Below are positions 34,734-42,648 of a DNA stretch of 64,000 nucleotides, in pieces. The notes beneath the pieces were generated by a model. That model saw nothing but the letters and a program-made list of their open reading frames with translations. It had not been told where the DNA came from and searched no databases. Made by a program: the position numbers and the translations under genes. Position 1 is the first letter of the stretch, and each line of letters starts with the position of its first letter. Source of the stretch: Mannheimia sp041807705 (GTDB taxonomy: Bacteria > Pseudomonadota > Gammaproteobacteria > Enterobacterales > Pasteurellaceae); assembly GCF_041807705.1 (NCBI RefSeq), contig NZ_JBGTYY010000006.1:28454-92453 (forward strand). Reading direction: 5' to 3'.

Positions 34734-35873
34734 ATGGCACATCAGTACAATTTATTACGATTATTGCAAGTTCCGCAGTTGGGTGCACAGCGAATTGGGC
34801 GATTATTGAGCGAGGTCGATTTTGCTCAGTTTTGTGATTATGACAAAATTCAGCTTAAGCAAATAGGCTGGAATGAAAAGCAAATTCAGCGTTGGTTTAA
34901 TCCGGATAAACATTGGATTGAGCAGGCACTAACTTGGGCGGAGCAGCCGAATCAGCAAATCCTGAGTTTATTTGATAAAGCTTATCCTTTCTTGTTGCGG
35001 CAAATTTCCACCGCTCCGCCGATTTTATTTGTAAAGGGGAATGTCGAAAGCCTTGCTTTACCGCAAATTGCGATTGTCGGCAGTCGGGATTATTCGCCCT
35101 ACGGTGAATATTGGGCAGGGCAATTTGCCGCTGACTTAGTGAAACATAATATGACAGTGACCAGCGGTTTAGCGATTGGAATTGATGGCTTTGCCCATAA
35201 AAAAGTGGTGGAAAATCAAGGGGTTACGGTTGCCGTGTTAGGCAGCGGATTAAACCGGATTTACCCTGCCCGCCATCAAAAACTGGCAGAGCAAATTGTC
35301 GAGTTAGGTGGTGCATTGGTGTCTGAATTTTCGCCTAATCAGCCCCCGATTGCTGAAAATTTCCCACGTCGAAACCGCATAATCAGCGGTTTATCGCTCG
35401 GCACTTTGGTGATTGAAGCAACCATCAATAGTGGCTCTTTAATTACCGCTCGCTATGCCCTTGAACAAGGTCGGGAAGTATTTGCGTTACCGAATGCGGT
35501 GCAAAACCCTTACGCACAAGGTTGCCATAAGCTGATTAAAGAAGGGGCATTGCTGGTGGAGTGTGTGGAGGATATGTTAGAAGCGGTCGCCTCTCAATAC
35601 CAACCTCAACAAATCCCTTTGTTTGATGAGCCTAAGCCAATAGTAAGCACCTCTTTACAAGCGGTTAAAAACAGCGAAAAATTTGCAAAAAATCTGCCAA
35701 ATCTGACCGCTTGCCAGCAGCAAATTTATCAGCATATCAGCTTAGAGCCTATTACGATTGATGATTTAGCCAAAGCAGCAGAAATGTCCGTAGAAACCTT
35801 GTTAGTGGAATTGCTCGGCTTGGAATTATTAGGCGTGATTAAGCAAGTGAGTGGGGGCTATGTGGCAAGTTGA
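34734..35873 (+). CDS. dprA: DNA-processing protein DprA (natural transformation)
   Basis: DprA loads RecA on single-stranded DNA taken up during natural competence. The 379-residue protein has an N-terminal SAM-like domain, a Rossmann core with IAIVGSRDYSPYGEYWA, TSGLAIGIDGFAHKKV, AVLGSGLNRIYPARH and SEFSPNQPPIAENFPRRNRIISGLS, and a C-terminal winged-helix (TIDDLAKAAEMSVETLLVELLGLELLGVI). Inside the gene near 35658-35714 lies an inverted pair of uptake signals coding for a linker. Its presence fits a competent Pasteurellaceae. Confidence 0.96.
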   Translation: MAHQYNLLRLLQVPQLGAQRIGRLLSEVDFAQFCDYDKIQLKQIGWNEKQIQRWFNPDKHWIEQALTWAEQPNQQILSLFDKAYPFLLRQISTAPPILFVKGNVESLALPQIAIVGSRDYSPYGEYWAGQFAADLVKHNMTVTSGLAIGIDGFAHKKVVENQGVTVAVLGSGLNRIYPARHQKLAEQIVELGGALVSEFSPNQPPIAENFPRRNRIISGLSLGTLVIEATINSGSLITARYALEQGREVFALPNAVQNPYAQGCHKLIKEGALLVECVEDMLEAVASQYQPQQIPLFDEPKPIVSTSLQAVKNSEKFAKNLPNLTACQQQIYQHISLEPITIDDLAKAAEMSVETLLVELLGLELLGVIKQVSGGYVAS

Positions 35874-35995
35874 TCGTTTTTTAGAAGAAATTTAGCGAAA
35901 AATATATAAAAGATCGTGGCAACTTTTGTAGAAAATGATAGAATTTAACGCTTTAAAAATAAATATTCGATTTTTTATTCATTTCTAGGTTATAT

Positions 35996-36409
35996 ATGGC
36001 TACTGAGATTAAAACAAAGTCCCTTGAACAAGTTGAACAAAAAGGGGTAAAAGGCAAAGGTGCAAATACCGCATTATGGCTGATCGCAATTCTATTTTTA
36101 GCAGTTGCTGCAGTAGGTAATGCCTATTTTTCATCGCACTTTTCATTAATCGTTCGAGTGCTTTTATTAGTGGTTTTATTAGTTGGTGCAGTAGTATTAG
36201 CAGCCCTCACCAACCAAGGACAAAAAGCAATTCATTTTATAAAAGATTCTCGCACTGAGCTGCGTAAAATTATTTGGCCGACACGCCCTGAGGCAACGCA
36301 AACAACATTAATTGTTCTTGCGATGTGTGTGATTGTTGCATTAGTGTTATGGGGTATTGATTCTATTATCGTGGCATTAATTACATTTTTAACAAATTTA
36401 AGGTTCTAA
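35996..36409 (+). CDS. secE: Preprotein translocase subunit SecE
   Basis: This is the small membrane subunit of the SecYEG channel. The 137-residue protein has two N-terminal hydrophobic helices, the conserved amphipathic ELRKIIWPTRPEATQTT and a last membrane helix, as in the three-helix E. coli form. The nusG start follows its stop after 1 nt. Confidence 0.96.
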   Translation: MATEIKTKSLEQVEQKGVKGKGANTALWLIAILFLAVAAVGNAYFSSHFSLIVRVLLLVVLLVGAVVLAALTNQGQKAIHFIKDSRTELRKIIWPTRPEATQTTLIVLAMCVIVALVLWGIDSIIVALITFLTNLRF

Positions 36410-36410
36410 A

Positions 36411-36974
36411 ATGAGTGAAGTAGAAGTAAAAGAAACCAGCTCAAAACGTTGGTATGTATTACAAGCATTTTCAGGTTTTGAAAACCGTGTGGCAGTAACA
36501 TTACGCGAATACATCAAACTTCATAAAATGGAAGAGCAGTTTGGCGAAGTATTAGTGCCAACCGAAGAGGTTGTAGAAAATGTGGGCGGTAAACGCCGTA
36601 AAACTGAGCGTAAATTCTTTCCGGGCTATGTATTAGTTGAAATGGAAATGAATGACGATACTTGGCACTTAGTGAAAAGCGTTCCCCGTGTAATGGGCTT
36701 TATTGGTGGTACAGCGGATCGCCCAGCACCAATTACCAAGCGTGAAGCCGATCGCATTCTAAACCGTGTTCAAGAAACGGCAGAAAAACCACGCCACAGA
36801 AAAGAGTTCCAACCAGGTGAAAGCATTCTTGTTACTGAAGGTCCGTTTGCAGACTTTACAGGTACAGTTGAAGAGGTGGATTACGAAAAAGGACGCTTGA
36901 AAGTTTCTGTATCGATTTTCGGTCGTGCAACGCCTGTTGAGCTTGAATTTGGTCAGGTTGAGAAACAAAGTTAA
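36411..36974 (+). CDS. nusG: Transcription termination/antitermination factor NusG
   Basis: NusG binds RNA polymerase and links it to Rho or ribosomes. The 187-residue protein has the NGN domain (KRWYVLQAFSGFENRVA, FFPGYVLVEMEMND, VMGFIGGT) and C-terminal KOW domain (GPFADFTGTVEEVDYEKGRLKVSVSIFGR). It is followed by an interrupted terminator and an IS. Confidence 0.97.
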   Translation: MSEVEVKETSSKRWYVLQAFSGFENRVAVTLREYIKLHKMEEQFGEVLVPTEEVVENVGGKRRKTERKFFPGYVLVEMEMNDDTWHLVKSVPRVMGFIGGTADRPAPITKREADRILNRVQETAEKPRHRKEFQPGESILVTEGPFADFTGTVEEVDYEKGRLKVSVSIFGRATPVELEFGQVEKQS

Positions 36975-37055
36975 TTGATCTTAAAATCCCACTTGAATAT
37001 GATCTGCACCCCAAAAGCTGGATTAAATAACCAACTAATTAAGGTGCAGATTTTT

Positions 37056-37565
37056 ATGACTAAATACAACCAATCTTTCAAACAACAAGTGATCGAATTT
37101 TACCTTCAAACCGAGAAAAATCACTCGCTTACTCGTCATTATTTTCAGCTAGAGAAAAGCACATTACGACTTTGGATTAACCAATATCATCATTATGGTT
37201 TCAATGTGTTAGCTGTTTTAGGTAAAAAGCAAACTTACTCCTCCGAATTCAAATTATCTGTGATACAAGCGGTTAAAAACGAGCAATTTTCTACAAAAAA
37301 GCCGCTTTGCATTTTGGCATTCCTTTCCCTGCTCTTATCAGCCAATGGTTGCAAGCCTTTGAGAAACAGGGTATAAACGGCTTATTACCTAAACCGAAAG
37401 GGCGTCCGTCAATGAAATCGAAATACCCGAAAATGCCTTCCCCCACCGAAAACCGAAGAAGAACGCTTGCGTTACCGTATTTTGGAGCTTGAAGCGGAGA
37501 ATGCGATTTTAAAAAAGTTGCAGGAACTCAATCAAGAAAAAATGCGGAAAAAGCCAATGTCGTAA
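37056..37565 (+). pseudogene. IS3-family OrfA remnant
   Basis: The frame starts at ATG 37056 (MTKYNQSFKQQVIEFYL, helix-turn-helix region). It shifts near 37300 to HFGIPFPALISQWLQAFEKQGINGLLPKPKGRPS, and again near 37445 to EEERLRYRILELEAENAILKKLQEL before TAA at 37563-37565. Two frameshifts make it inactive. Confidence 0.88.
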
Positions 37566-38381
37566 AGGCATTACGAGAGCAGTTTCCACTCGAAATCTTG
37601 TTACCCCTTATCGGTTTAAAACGCAGTACGTTCTTTTATCACCTTGCGGATAAAGTGGATAAAAATGCAGAAATTGAGCAGAAAATTGCTGAGATTTATC
37701 ACGAAAACAAGGGTAACTATGGCTATCGTCGTATCACGCTGATATTGAGAAAAATAGGGGCAATTAACCATAAAAAAGTCCAAGCGATAATGCAAAAATT
37801 GGGGTTGAAAGGGAAATGTAAGTACCGAAAATATCGCTCGTATCAAGGAGAAGTGGGGCGGATTGCTGAAAATCGGTTACAGCAGGATTTTAACGCGACA
37901 AAGCCTAATGAGAAATGGGCAACCGATGTGACCGAGTTCAAATGTGCGGAAGATAAACTTTATTTATCACCGATTAAGGACTTATTTAATGGCGAAATCA
38001 TCGCCTATGACTTGCAGAAACCCCGAATTTTAGCAGATAACTCGAATGATGAATCAAGCGGTAGCAAGGCTTGACGGTTCAACACCAATATTACATTCCG
38101 ACCAGGGTTGGCAATATCAAACGCAGGGATTTCAGGCAATCTGCCGACAAAACGGCATTAGATAAAGTATGTTAAGAAAAGGACATTGCTTGGATAACAG
38201 TGCAATGGAAAGCTTTTTCGGGCGACTCAAAACGGAATGTTATTTTGGTAAGCGGTTTAACACGCTTGCTGAGCTTAAACAAACTATTCAAGAGTACATT
38301 CATTACTACAATAATGAGCGTATTCAAGTGAAACTAAAAGGACTAAGTCCTGTGGAATACAGAACTCAGTCCTTGAATTAG
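37542..38381 (+). pseudogene. IS3-family OrfB (DDE transposase) remnant
   Basis: VVKALREQFPLEILLPLIGL and RSTFFYHLADK lead into NEKWATDVTEFKC (first Asp). A frameshift follows near 38020, then PILHSDQGWQYQ (second Asp), an in-frame TAA near 38164, and CLDNSAMESFFGRLKTE (Glu) to the end at 38381. It is inactive. Confidence 0.88.
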
Positions 38382-38452
38382 ATTAGTCTAACTTTTTGGG
38401 GTCAGAACAATAGGTGGGATTTTGATTTTTTCGGCTAGGGCCAAAATACCGC

Positions 38453-38481
38453 TTGAAAAACGATCACAATTTCTCTATAAT
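38453..38481 (+). promoter_or_regulatory. rplK promoter
   Basis: TTGAAA (38453-38458), 17 nt, TATAAT (38476-38481) lies downstream of the IS, so ribosomal protein expression does not depend on nusG readthrough. Confidence 0.8.
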
Positions 38482-38490
38482 TCTGCCCTC

Positions 38491-38516
38491 ATACGAGCTA
38501 CTTGGCTCGTATTTTT
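38491..38516 (+). promoter_or_regulatory. Hairpin in the rplK leader
   Basis: ATACGAGC-tacttg-GCTCGTAT followed by TTTTA lies between promoter and rplK. It looks like a weak terminator or attenuator in the leader RNA. Confidence 0.55.
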
Positions 38517-38578
38517 ATGTAAATAAACCACAGGGGAGCTGATTTTCAGCGTTATTACCCACAATAAAGGAAACTAAA

Positions 38579-39007
38579 ATGGCAAAAAAAGTCCAAGCCT
38601 ACGTTAAACTGCAAGTTGCAGCGGGTATGGCTAACCCATCACCACCAGTTGGTCCTGCATTAGGTCAGCAAGGTGTTAATATTATGGAATTCTGTAAAGC
38701 ATTCAACGCTCGTACTGAGAGCTTAGAAAAAGGTTTACCGATTCCAGTTGTTATCACTGTATATGCAGATAAATCTTTCACATTCGTTACCAAAACTCCT
38801 CCAGCAGCAGTATTACTGAAAAAAGCGGTAGGTATCAAATCTGGTTCTGGTAAACCGAACAAAGATAAAGTGGGTACAGTAACTCAAGAACAAATCCGTC
38901 AAATTGCTGAAACGAAAGCAGCAGATATGACTGGTTCAACTATCGAAACCAAAATGAAATCAATCGCTGGTACAGCTCGTTCAATGGGCTTAATCGTAGA
39001 GGAATAA
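38579..39007 (+). CDS. rplK: 50S ribosomal protein L11
   Basis: L11 forms the GTPase-associated centre with 23S rRNA. The 142-residue protein begins AKKVQAYVKLQVAAGMANPSPPVGPALGQQGVNIM and ends with the conserved GTARSMGLIVEE. AAAGGA lies just before ATG 38579. rplA follows after 4 nt. Confidence 0.98.
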   Translation: MAKKVQAYVKLQVAAGMANPSPPVGPALGQQGVNIMEFCKAFNARTESLEKGLPIPVVITVYADKSFTFVTKTPPAAVLLKKAVGIKSGSGKPNKDKVGTVTQEQIRQIAETKAADMTGSTIETKMKSIAGTARSMGLIVEE

Positions 39008-39011
39008 TACA

Positions 39012-39701
39012 ATGGCTAAATTGACTAAAAAAATGAAAGCAATTAAAGCTGGTGTAGATTCTACTAAAGCTTATGACATCAACGAAGCAGTTGAATTGTT
39101 AAAAAAATTCGCAACAGCGAAATTCGTTGAAAGCGTAGATGTTGCAGTAAACTTAGGTATCGACCCTCGTAAATCAGACCAAAACGTGCGTGGTGCAACG
39201 GTATTACCACACGGTACAGGTCGTACAGCTCGCGTTGCGGTGTTCACACAAGGTGCAAACGCAGAAGCAGCGAAAGCAGCGGGTGCAGATTTAGTAGGTA
39301 TGGAAGATCTTGCAGAGCAAATCAAAAAAGGCGAAATGAACTTTGATGTTGTTATCGCTTCTCCAGATGCAATGCGTGTTGTAGGTCAATTAGGTCAAGT
39401 ATTAGGCCCACGTGGCTTAATGCCAAACCCGAAAGTAGGTACTGTAACACCAAACGTTGCAGAAGCGGTTAAAAATGCAAAATCTGGTCAGATCCGTTAC
39501 CGTAACGACAAAAATGGTATTATCCATACTACTATCGGTAAAGTTGATTTCTCAGCTGAACAATTAAAAGATAACTTAAACGCATTGTTAGCGGCATTAG
39601 TGAAAGCGAAACCAACAACAGCAAAAGGTATCTTTATCAAGAAAGTAAGCATCTCCACCACTATGGGTGCTGGTGTTGCTGTTGATCAAGCTTCACTTTA
39701 A
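39012..39701 (+). CDS. rplA: 50S ribosomal protein L1
   Basis: L1 is the large-subunit stalk protein and usual feedback repressor of the rplKA message. The 229-residue protein has AVNLGIDPRKSDQNVRG, LPHGTGR, GPRGLMPNPKVGTVT and SGQIRYRNDK. Length and motifs are normal. Confidence 0.98.
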   Translation: MAKLTKKMKAIKAGVDSTKAYDINEAVELLKKFATAKFVESVDVAVNLGIDPRKSDQNVRGATVLPHGTGRTARVAVFTQGANAEAAKAAGADLVGMEDLAEQIKKGEMNFDVVIASPDAMRVVGQLGQVLGPRGLMPNPKVGTVTPNVAEAVKNAKSGQIRYRNDKNGIIHTTIGKVDFSAEQLKDNLNALLAALVKAKPTTAKGIFIKKVSISTTMGAGVAVDQASL

Positions 39702-39722
39702 TTTCTAGTTAGAAGTTAAAAC

Positions 39723-39751
39723 TTTACAGGGTTGCAGATTATCTGTATAAT
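39723..39751 (+). promoter_or_regulatory. rplJL promoter
   Basis: TTTACA (39723-39728), 17 nt, TATAAT (39746-39751). rplJL therefore has its own promoter downstream of rplA. Confidence 0.8.
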
Positions 39752-39758
39752 TTGCGAC

Positions 39759-39966
39759 CTTAACTTGCGAGAGCAAGCTGATGGTGCTTAGCCTATCTAA
39801 GCCCCGTCTAAGACTGTAGGGGTGAAAACTTAATTATCCTACATAGATGGTGAACAGACAGAATTCTCTGCTTCTGTACACCTTAGGCTCAGAAGATTGC
39901 CGCTCAAGCGGTAATATTTTGGGATTTTTTGTAAATTCTGCTTGAAAAGGCAGAGTGTATCAGGAG
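39759..39966 (+). promoter_or_regulatory. L10 leader RNA
   Basis: The 224-nt stretch between the rplJ promoter and gene contains the conserved leader feature CTTGCGAGAGCAAGCTGATG followed by GGTGCTTAGCC and several GC-rich stems. This resembles the gammaproteobacterial L10 leader that binds the L10(L12)4 complex for feedback control. No gene is seen here. Confidence 0.65.
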
Positions 39967-39975
39967 CTAAAACCA

Positions 39976-40467
39976 ATGGCATTAAATCTTCAAGACAAAC
40001 AAGCGATTGTTGCTGAAGTAAACGAAGCTGCCAAAGGTGCACTTTCAGCTGTTGTTGCGGATTCTCGTGGCGTAACAGTTGAAAAAATGACTGAGTTACG
40101 TAAAGCAGCTCGTGAAGCTGGTGTGACAATGCAAGTTGTACGTAATACCTTATTACGTCGTGCAGTGGAAGGCACTGAATTCGAGTGCTTAACAGATACG
40201 TTTACTGGTCCAACTCTTATCGCATTCTCAAATGAACACCCAGGTGCAGCAGCACGTTTGTTCACTGAATTTGCGAAAACAAACAAAGAGTTTGAACTTA
40301 AAGGTGCAGCCTTTGAAGGTAAAAAACAAGATGTTGCATTCTTAGCGACATTACCGACTTACGAAGAAGCAATTGCACGTTTAATGGGCACAATGAAAGA
40401 AGCTGCGGCAGGCAAACTTGTTCGCACTCTTGCAGCATTACGCGACCAAATGGAAGCCGCTGCTTAA
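39976..40467 (+). CDS. rplJ: 50S ribosomal protein L10
   Basis: L10 anchors L7/L12 dimers on the ribosome. The 163-residue protein begins ALNLQDKQAIVAEVNEAAKGALS, has the SRGVTVEKMTELRK region, and ends with the L12-binding helix. ATG 39976 follows CAGGAG at 39961-39966. The seven-codon upstream extension reads through that site and is not used. Confidence 0.97.
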   Translation: MALNLQDKQAIVAEVNEAAKGALSAVVADSRGVTVEKMTELRKAAREAGVTMQVVRNTLLRRAVEGTEFECLTDTFTGPTLIAFSNEHPGAAARLFTEFAKTNKEFELKGAAFEGKKQDVAFLATLPTYEEAIARLMGTMKEAAAGKLVRTLAALRDQMEAAA

Positions 40468-40522
40468 TTTTAGCGGTACTTCTTTATTCGTTTAACTTTA
40501 TTTATTTTAGGAATCGATTGTT

Positions 40523-40891
40523 ATGTCATTAACTAACGAACAAATCATTGAAGCGATTGCTTCTAAATCAGTATCAGAAATCGTTGAATTAATCGCAGCG
40601 ATGGAAGAAAAATTCGGTGTTTCAGCAGCGGCAGCAGTAGCAGCAGCTCCAGCAGCAGGTGCAGCGGCAGCAGAAGAAAAAACTGAGTTTGATGTAGTAT
40701 TAGCAGAAGCTGGTGCAAACAAAGTTGCTGTAATCAAAGCAGTACGTGGTGCAACAGGTTTAGGCTTAAAAGAAGCTAAAGACTTAGTTGAATCAGCTCC
40801 AGCTGCATTAAAAGAAGGCATCTCTAAAGCAGAAGCTGAAGCACTTAAGAAAGAATTAGAAGAAGCTGGTGCAAAAGTAGAAATCAAATAA
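40523..40891 (+). CDS. rplL: 50S ribosomal protein L7/L12
   Basis: This is the stalk protein that recruits translation factors. The 122-residue acidic protein has an N-terminal dimer domain, an alanine-rich hinge (residues 33-52), and the C-terminal VAVIKAVRGATGLGLKEAKDLVE domain. It is followed by a strong terminator, unlike the E. coli arrangement where rpoB follows by readthrough. Confidence 0.98.
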   Translation: MSLTNEQIIEAIASKSVSEIVELIAAMEEKFGVSAAAAVAAAPAAGAAAAEEKTEFDVVLAEAGANKVAVIKAVRGATGLGLKEAKDLVESAPAALKEGISKAEAEALKKELEEAGAKVEIK

Positions 40892-40926
40892 TTTTTGATT
40901 TAACTTTTCCGGACTTCACGTTCAAT

Positions 40927-40959
40927 AAACCCCGATGGAAACATCGGGGTTTGTTTTTT
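40927..40959 (+). terminator. rplL terminator
   Basis: AAACCCCGATG-gaaa-CATCGGGGTTT (40927-40952) with a GNRA-type loop and T tract. It separates rplJL from the accessory genes and rpoBC. An inverted pair of uptake signals follows up to about 41016. Confidence 0.93.
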
Positions 40960-41020
40960 GCAAGCGGTTGTTTTTATCTGATTTTTTGCAAAATGTGAGA
41001 GAAAAATACCCGCTTGTTTT

Positions 41021-41281
41021 TTATTTTTGAATCAAATCCTCTACTGAATAATCGTTTTTTAGCAAATCAATGAGGCTGACGTTTAGGGCGTCGGCTATTT
41101 TGCCCATCGCATCAATGGAGATGGCTCTCTTTCCTCTTTCTACATCACTGATATAAGCTCGGCTTAGTTCGGCATCAAAAGCTAACGCCTCTTGAGAAAT
41201 ATCCTTTAATCGGCGGATTTTTCTAAGATTATTAGCGAAAGTATGGCGAATTGGGTGGTTGGTCAGCGTTTCATTTTTCAT
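41021..41281 (-). CDS. XRE-family helix-turn-helix regulator
   Basis: This 86-residue Cro/CI-type protein has the DNA-binding domain at residues 17-73 (NNLRKIRRLKDISQEALAFDAELSRAYISDVERGKRAIS..., INALNVSL-like end). There is no extra domain. It is divergent from the two small genes at 41493 and 42002 across a 211-nt region rich in palindromes, so it may control them and itself. Such small regulators are common in mobile or accessory modules. Its place between rplL and rpoB is unexpected. Confidence 0.88.
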   Translation of the reverse strand: MKNETLTNHPIRHTFANNLRKIRRLKDISQEALAFDAELSRAYISDVERGKRAISIDAMGKIADALNVSLIDLLKNDYSVEDLIQK

Positions 41282-41335
41282 TCTCTTAGTATTATTGTTA
41301 GTCGATTATTCAGCAATAATTCAAGAGATACAAAA

Positions 41336-41353
41336 TGTAAACTATAATTTACA
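41336..41353. promoter_or_regulatory. TGTAAA-N6-TTTACA palindrome, possible XRE operator
   Basis: A perfect 6-bp inverted repeat lies 55 nt upstream of the XRE gene start. The operator role is inferred from position. Confidence 0.45.
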
Positions 41354-41385
41354 TAAATTATTTTTTAGACTAAGATATGAAATCG

Positions 41386-41458
41386 AAAATTGATTTTAAA
41401 ATAATCAATTTTTCAAGGGAGTATACTCCCTTTACTTCCTATTGACATAGGAAGTAAA
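41386..41458. promoter_or_regulatory. Three adjacent perfect palindromes
   Basis: First: AAAATTGATT (41386-41395) with AATCAATTTT (41403-41412). Second: AAGGGAGTATACTCCCTT (41415-41432). Third: TTTACTTCCTAT (41431-41442) with ATAGGAAGTAAA (41447-41458). They lie head to tail without gaps of more than 2 nt. No T run follows, so these are not simple terminators. Confidence 0.8.
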
Positions 41459-41469
41459 ACATCTCTAAT
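41442..41469 (+). promoter_or_regulatory. Promoter of the Sel1-like gene
   Basis: TTGACA (41442-41447), 16 nt, TCTAAT (41464-41469). The -35 box occupies the loop of the third palindrome, so a protein bound there would block or aid transcription. Confidence 0.6.
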
Positions 41470-41492
41470 TAAACCATTTCTAAGGATTTATT

Positions 41493-41990
41493 ATGTACAA
41501 ACAATTTCTTAAATCTATTCTATTAGCTACTGTTGCAACATTTTCTCTTTCGACTGTGGTGAGTGCTAAGCCGATTCCTAAAAATTTAGGAGCAAATCAA
41601 ATTTTTGAGGGACTTGTTGTGGATCGTATTTATACACAAAAAGATATAAATGCAGCCCTTAAAAAAGAGCAACCCAATGTGATGGGTTTTGAGGCTTATC
41701 ATCAATGGAGTGGGTATCAGAGGGGAGATAAAGATAGTAGCATTGATAAATCTTATTTTTATGCTAAAAAAGCAGCCGCTAAAAATGATGTTTTAGGTAA
41801 ATTTACCTTAGGGATGCTATATGTGGAAGGTCATAAACAAAAAAATGGACTTGGGAAGGTAGAAAGTAAACAAGAGGGGTTGCAGTTGGTTAAGCAGGCT
41901 TGTTTAGATGGTAACGTAGGAGAAAAATATCTGTATGCTTTTGATATTATGAATGTGTGTTCATTTGTGTTAAAAGAGTATAAAAAATAA
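41493..41990 (+). CDS. Exported Sel1-repeat-like protein
   Basis: This 165-residue protein has a clear signal peptide (KQFLKSILLATVATFSLSTVVSA, cleavage after VSA). The mature part contains a region like Sel1 repeats (SYFYAKKAAAKNDVLGKFTLGMLYVEG and EGLQLVKQACLDGNVGEKYLYAFDIM). Sel1-like proteins mediate protein contacts, often at the envelope. The function is unknown. AAGGAT precedes ATG 41493, and a small membrane protein follows after 11 nt. Confidence 0.75.
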   Translation: MYKQFLKSILLATVATFSLSTVVSAKPIPKNLGANQIFEGLVVDRIYTQKDINAALKKEQPNVMGFEAYHQWSGYQRGDKDSSIDKSYFYAKKAAAKNDVLGKFTLGMLYVEGHKQKNGLGKVESKQEGLQLVKQACLDGNVGEKYLYAFDIMNVCSFVLKEYKK

Positions 41991-42001
41991 GGTGATTAGT
42001 T

Positions 42002-42322
42002 ATGACATTTTTATGTTGCATTTTTCTTTTATTGGGGTTAGCGATTTTAGGTTTATGCTTAGCTAAAAAAGAAGGAGCTTATGGGCGTAAGAAACGGGGT
42101 AAGGTGCTTATTATTATCTCAATTTGTGGTGCATATGCCTTAACATTAGGTGATGTTTTGGAAATTAAGAACGCATCTTCTTTGGCGGAAATTGAGGATT
42201 TATCCATAACCTTTAACTGTGTTGAATGGATGATCTATGGTGTTATTTCCATATTCACCGTCGGCTTTGCAAGCCTATTTTTCGGCAGTAAATTAGCCCA
42301 AGACGAAGAGAAAACCCAATAA
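42002..42322 (+). CDS. Small inner-membrane protein, unknown function
   Basis: This 106-residue protein has three hydrophobic stretches: residues 3-20, about 33-48 and about 74-93. A basic loop KKEGAYGRKKRGK lies between the first two, and the C-terminal tail is charged (KLAQDEEKTQ). I do not recognise the family. It lies 11 nt downstream of the exported Sel1-like gene and is likely expressed with it, so the two may work together at the envelope. Confidence 0.65.
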   Translation: MTFLCCIFLLLGLAILGLCLAKKEGAYGRKKRGKVLIIISICGAYALTLGDVLEIKNASSLAEIEDLSITFNCVEWMIYGVISIFTVGFASLFFGSKLAQDEEKTQ

Positions 42323-42351
42323 TTTTTCCATAAAAACAAGCGGTCAATTTG

Positions 42352-42380
42352 TTGCCAAAATTTAAAAAAACCGCTATAAT
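42352..42380 (+). promoter_or_regulatory. rpoBC promoter
   Basis: TTGCCA (42352-42357), 17 nt, TATAAT (42375-42380), with an uptake signal overlapping its upstream side. The 326-nt stretch before rpoB otherwise contains only the hairpin below and further uptake signals. Confidence 0.75.
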
Positions 42381-42404
42381 TTCTAACCATTTTTAGTAAA
42401 AATT

Positions 42405-42432
42405 GGCTGACGGCTTGACCGGTCAGCCTTTT
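42405..42432 (+). promoter_or_regulatory. Hairpin in the rpoB leader
   Basis: GGCTGAC (42405-42411) pairs with GTCAGCC (42422-42428), followed by TTTTG. It is about 25 nt into the predicted rpoBC transcript and may attenuate it. Confidence 0.55.
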
Positions 42433-42648
42433 GTGCTTGAACGCAAGTGTTGGTTTTGTCATTTTAATCAACAAAATTTGCAAATTTCCTGCCCAATTTG
42501 ACCGCTTGCAGTAGCGATTTCTGACTGCTTGATTGGCGATTGGAAAATGACATCTCGTACAGTTTTTTATAATGCCACTTCCAACCGAGTCTTTCGTGTC
42601 GGATTGTGTAATCTCAACCAAAATATATTTCAGAGGCTATCTTAAAAA

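Larger units (their letters stand above)
37005..38404 (+). mobile_element. Decayed IS3-family element between nusG and rplK
   Basis: Imperfect ends TGCACCCCAAAAGCTGGAT (from 37005) and AGTCTAACTTTTTGGGGTCA (ending at 38404) are inverted repeats. Inside are remnants of OrfA and OrfB of an IS150-like IS3-family element. No clear target duplication is visible. It is different from, but related to, the element at 21431-22684. Confidence 0.85.
36983..38434 (+). terminator. nusG terminator split by an insertion sequence
   Basis: AAAATCCCAC (36983-36992) just after nusG and GTGGGATTTT (38414-38423), followed by GATTTTTTC, are perfect inverted repeats. They are now about 1.4 kb apart, one on each side of the IS. 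Removing the IS brings them together as an ordinary hairpin with T tract. Confidence 0.75.

Noticed and set aside
42235..42621. 128-codon minus-strand open frame upstream of rpoB
   Set aside because: It covers the rpoBC promoter, leader hairpin and uptake signals and overlaps a better gene on the plus strand.
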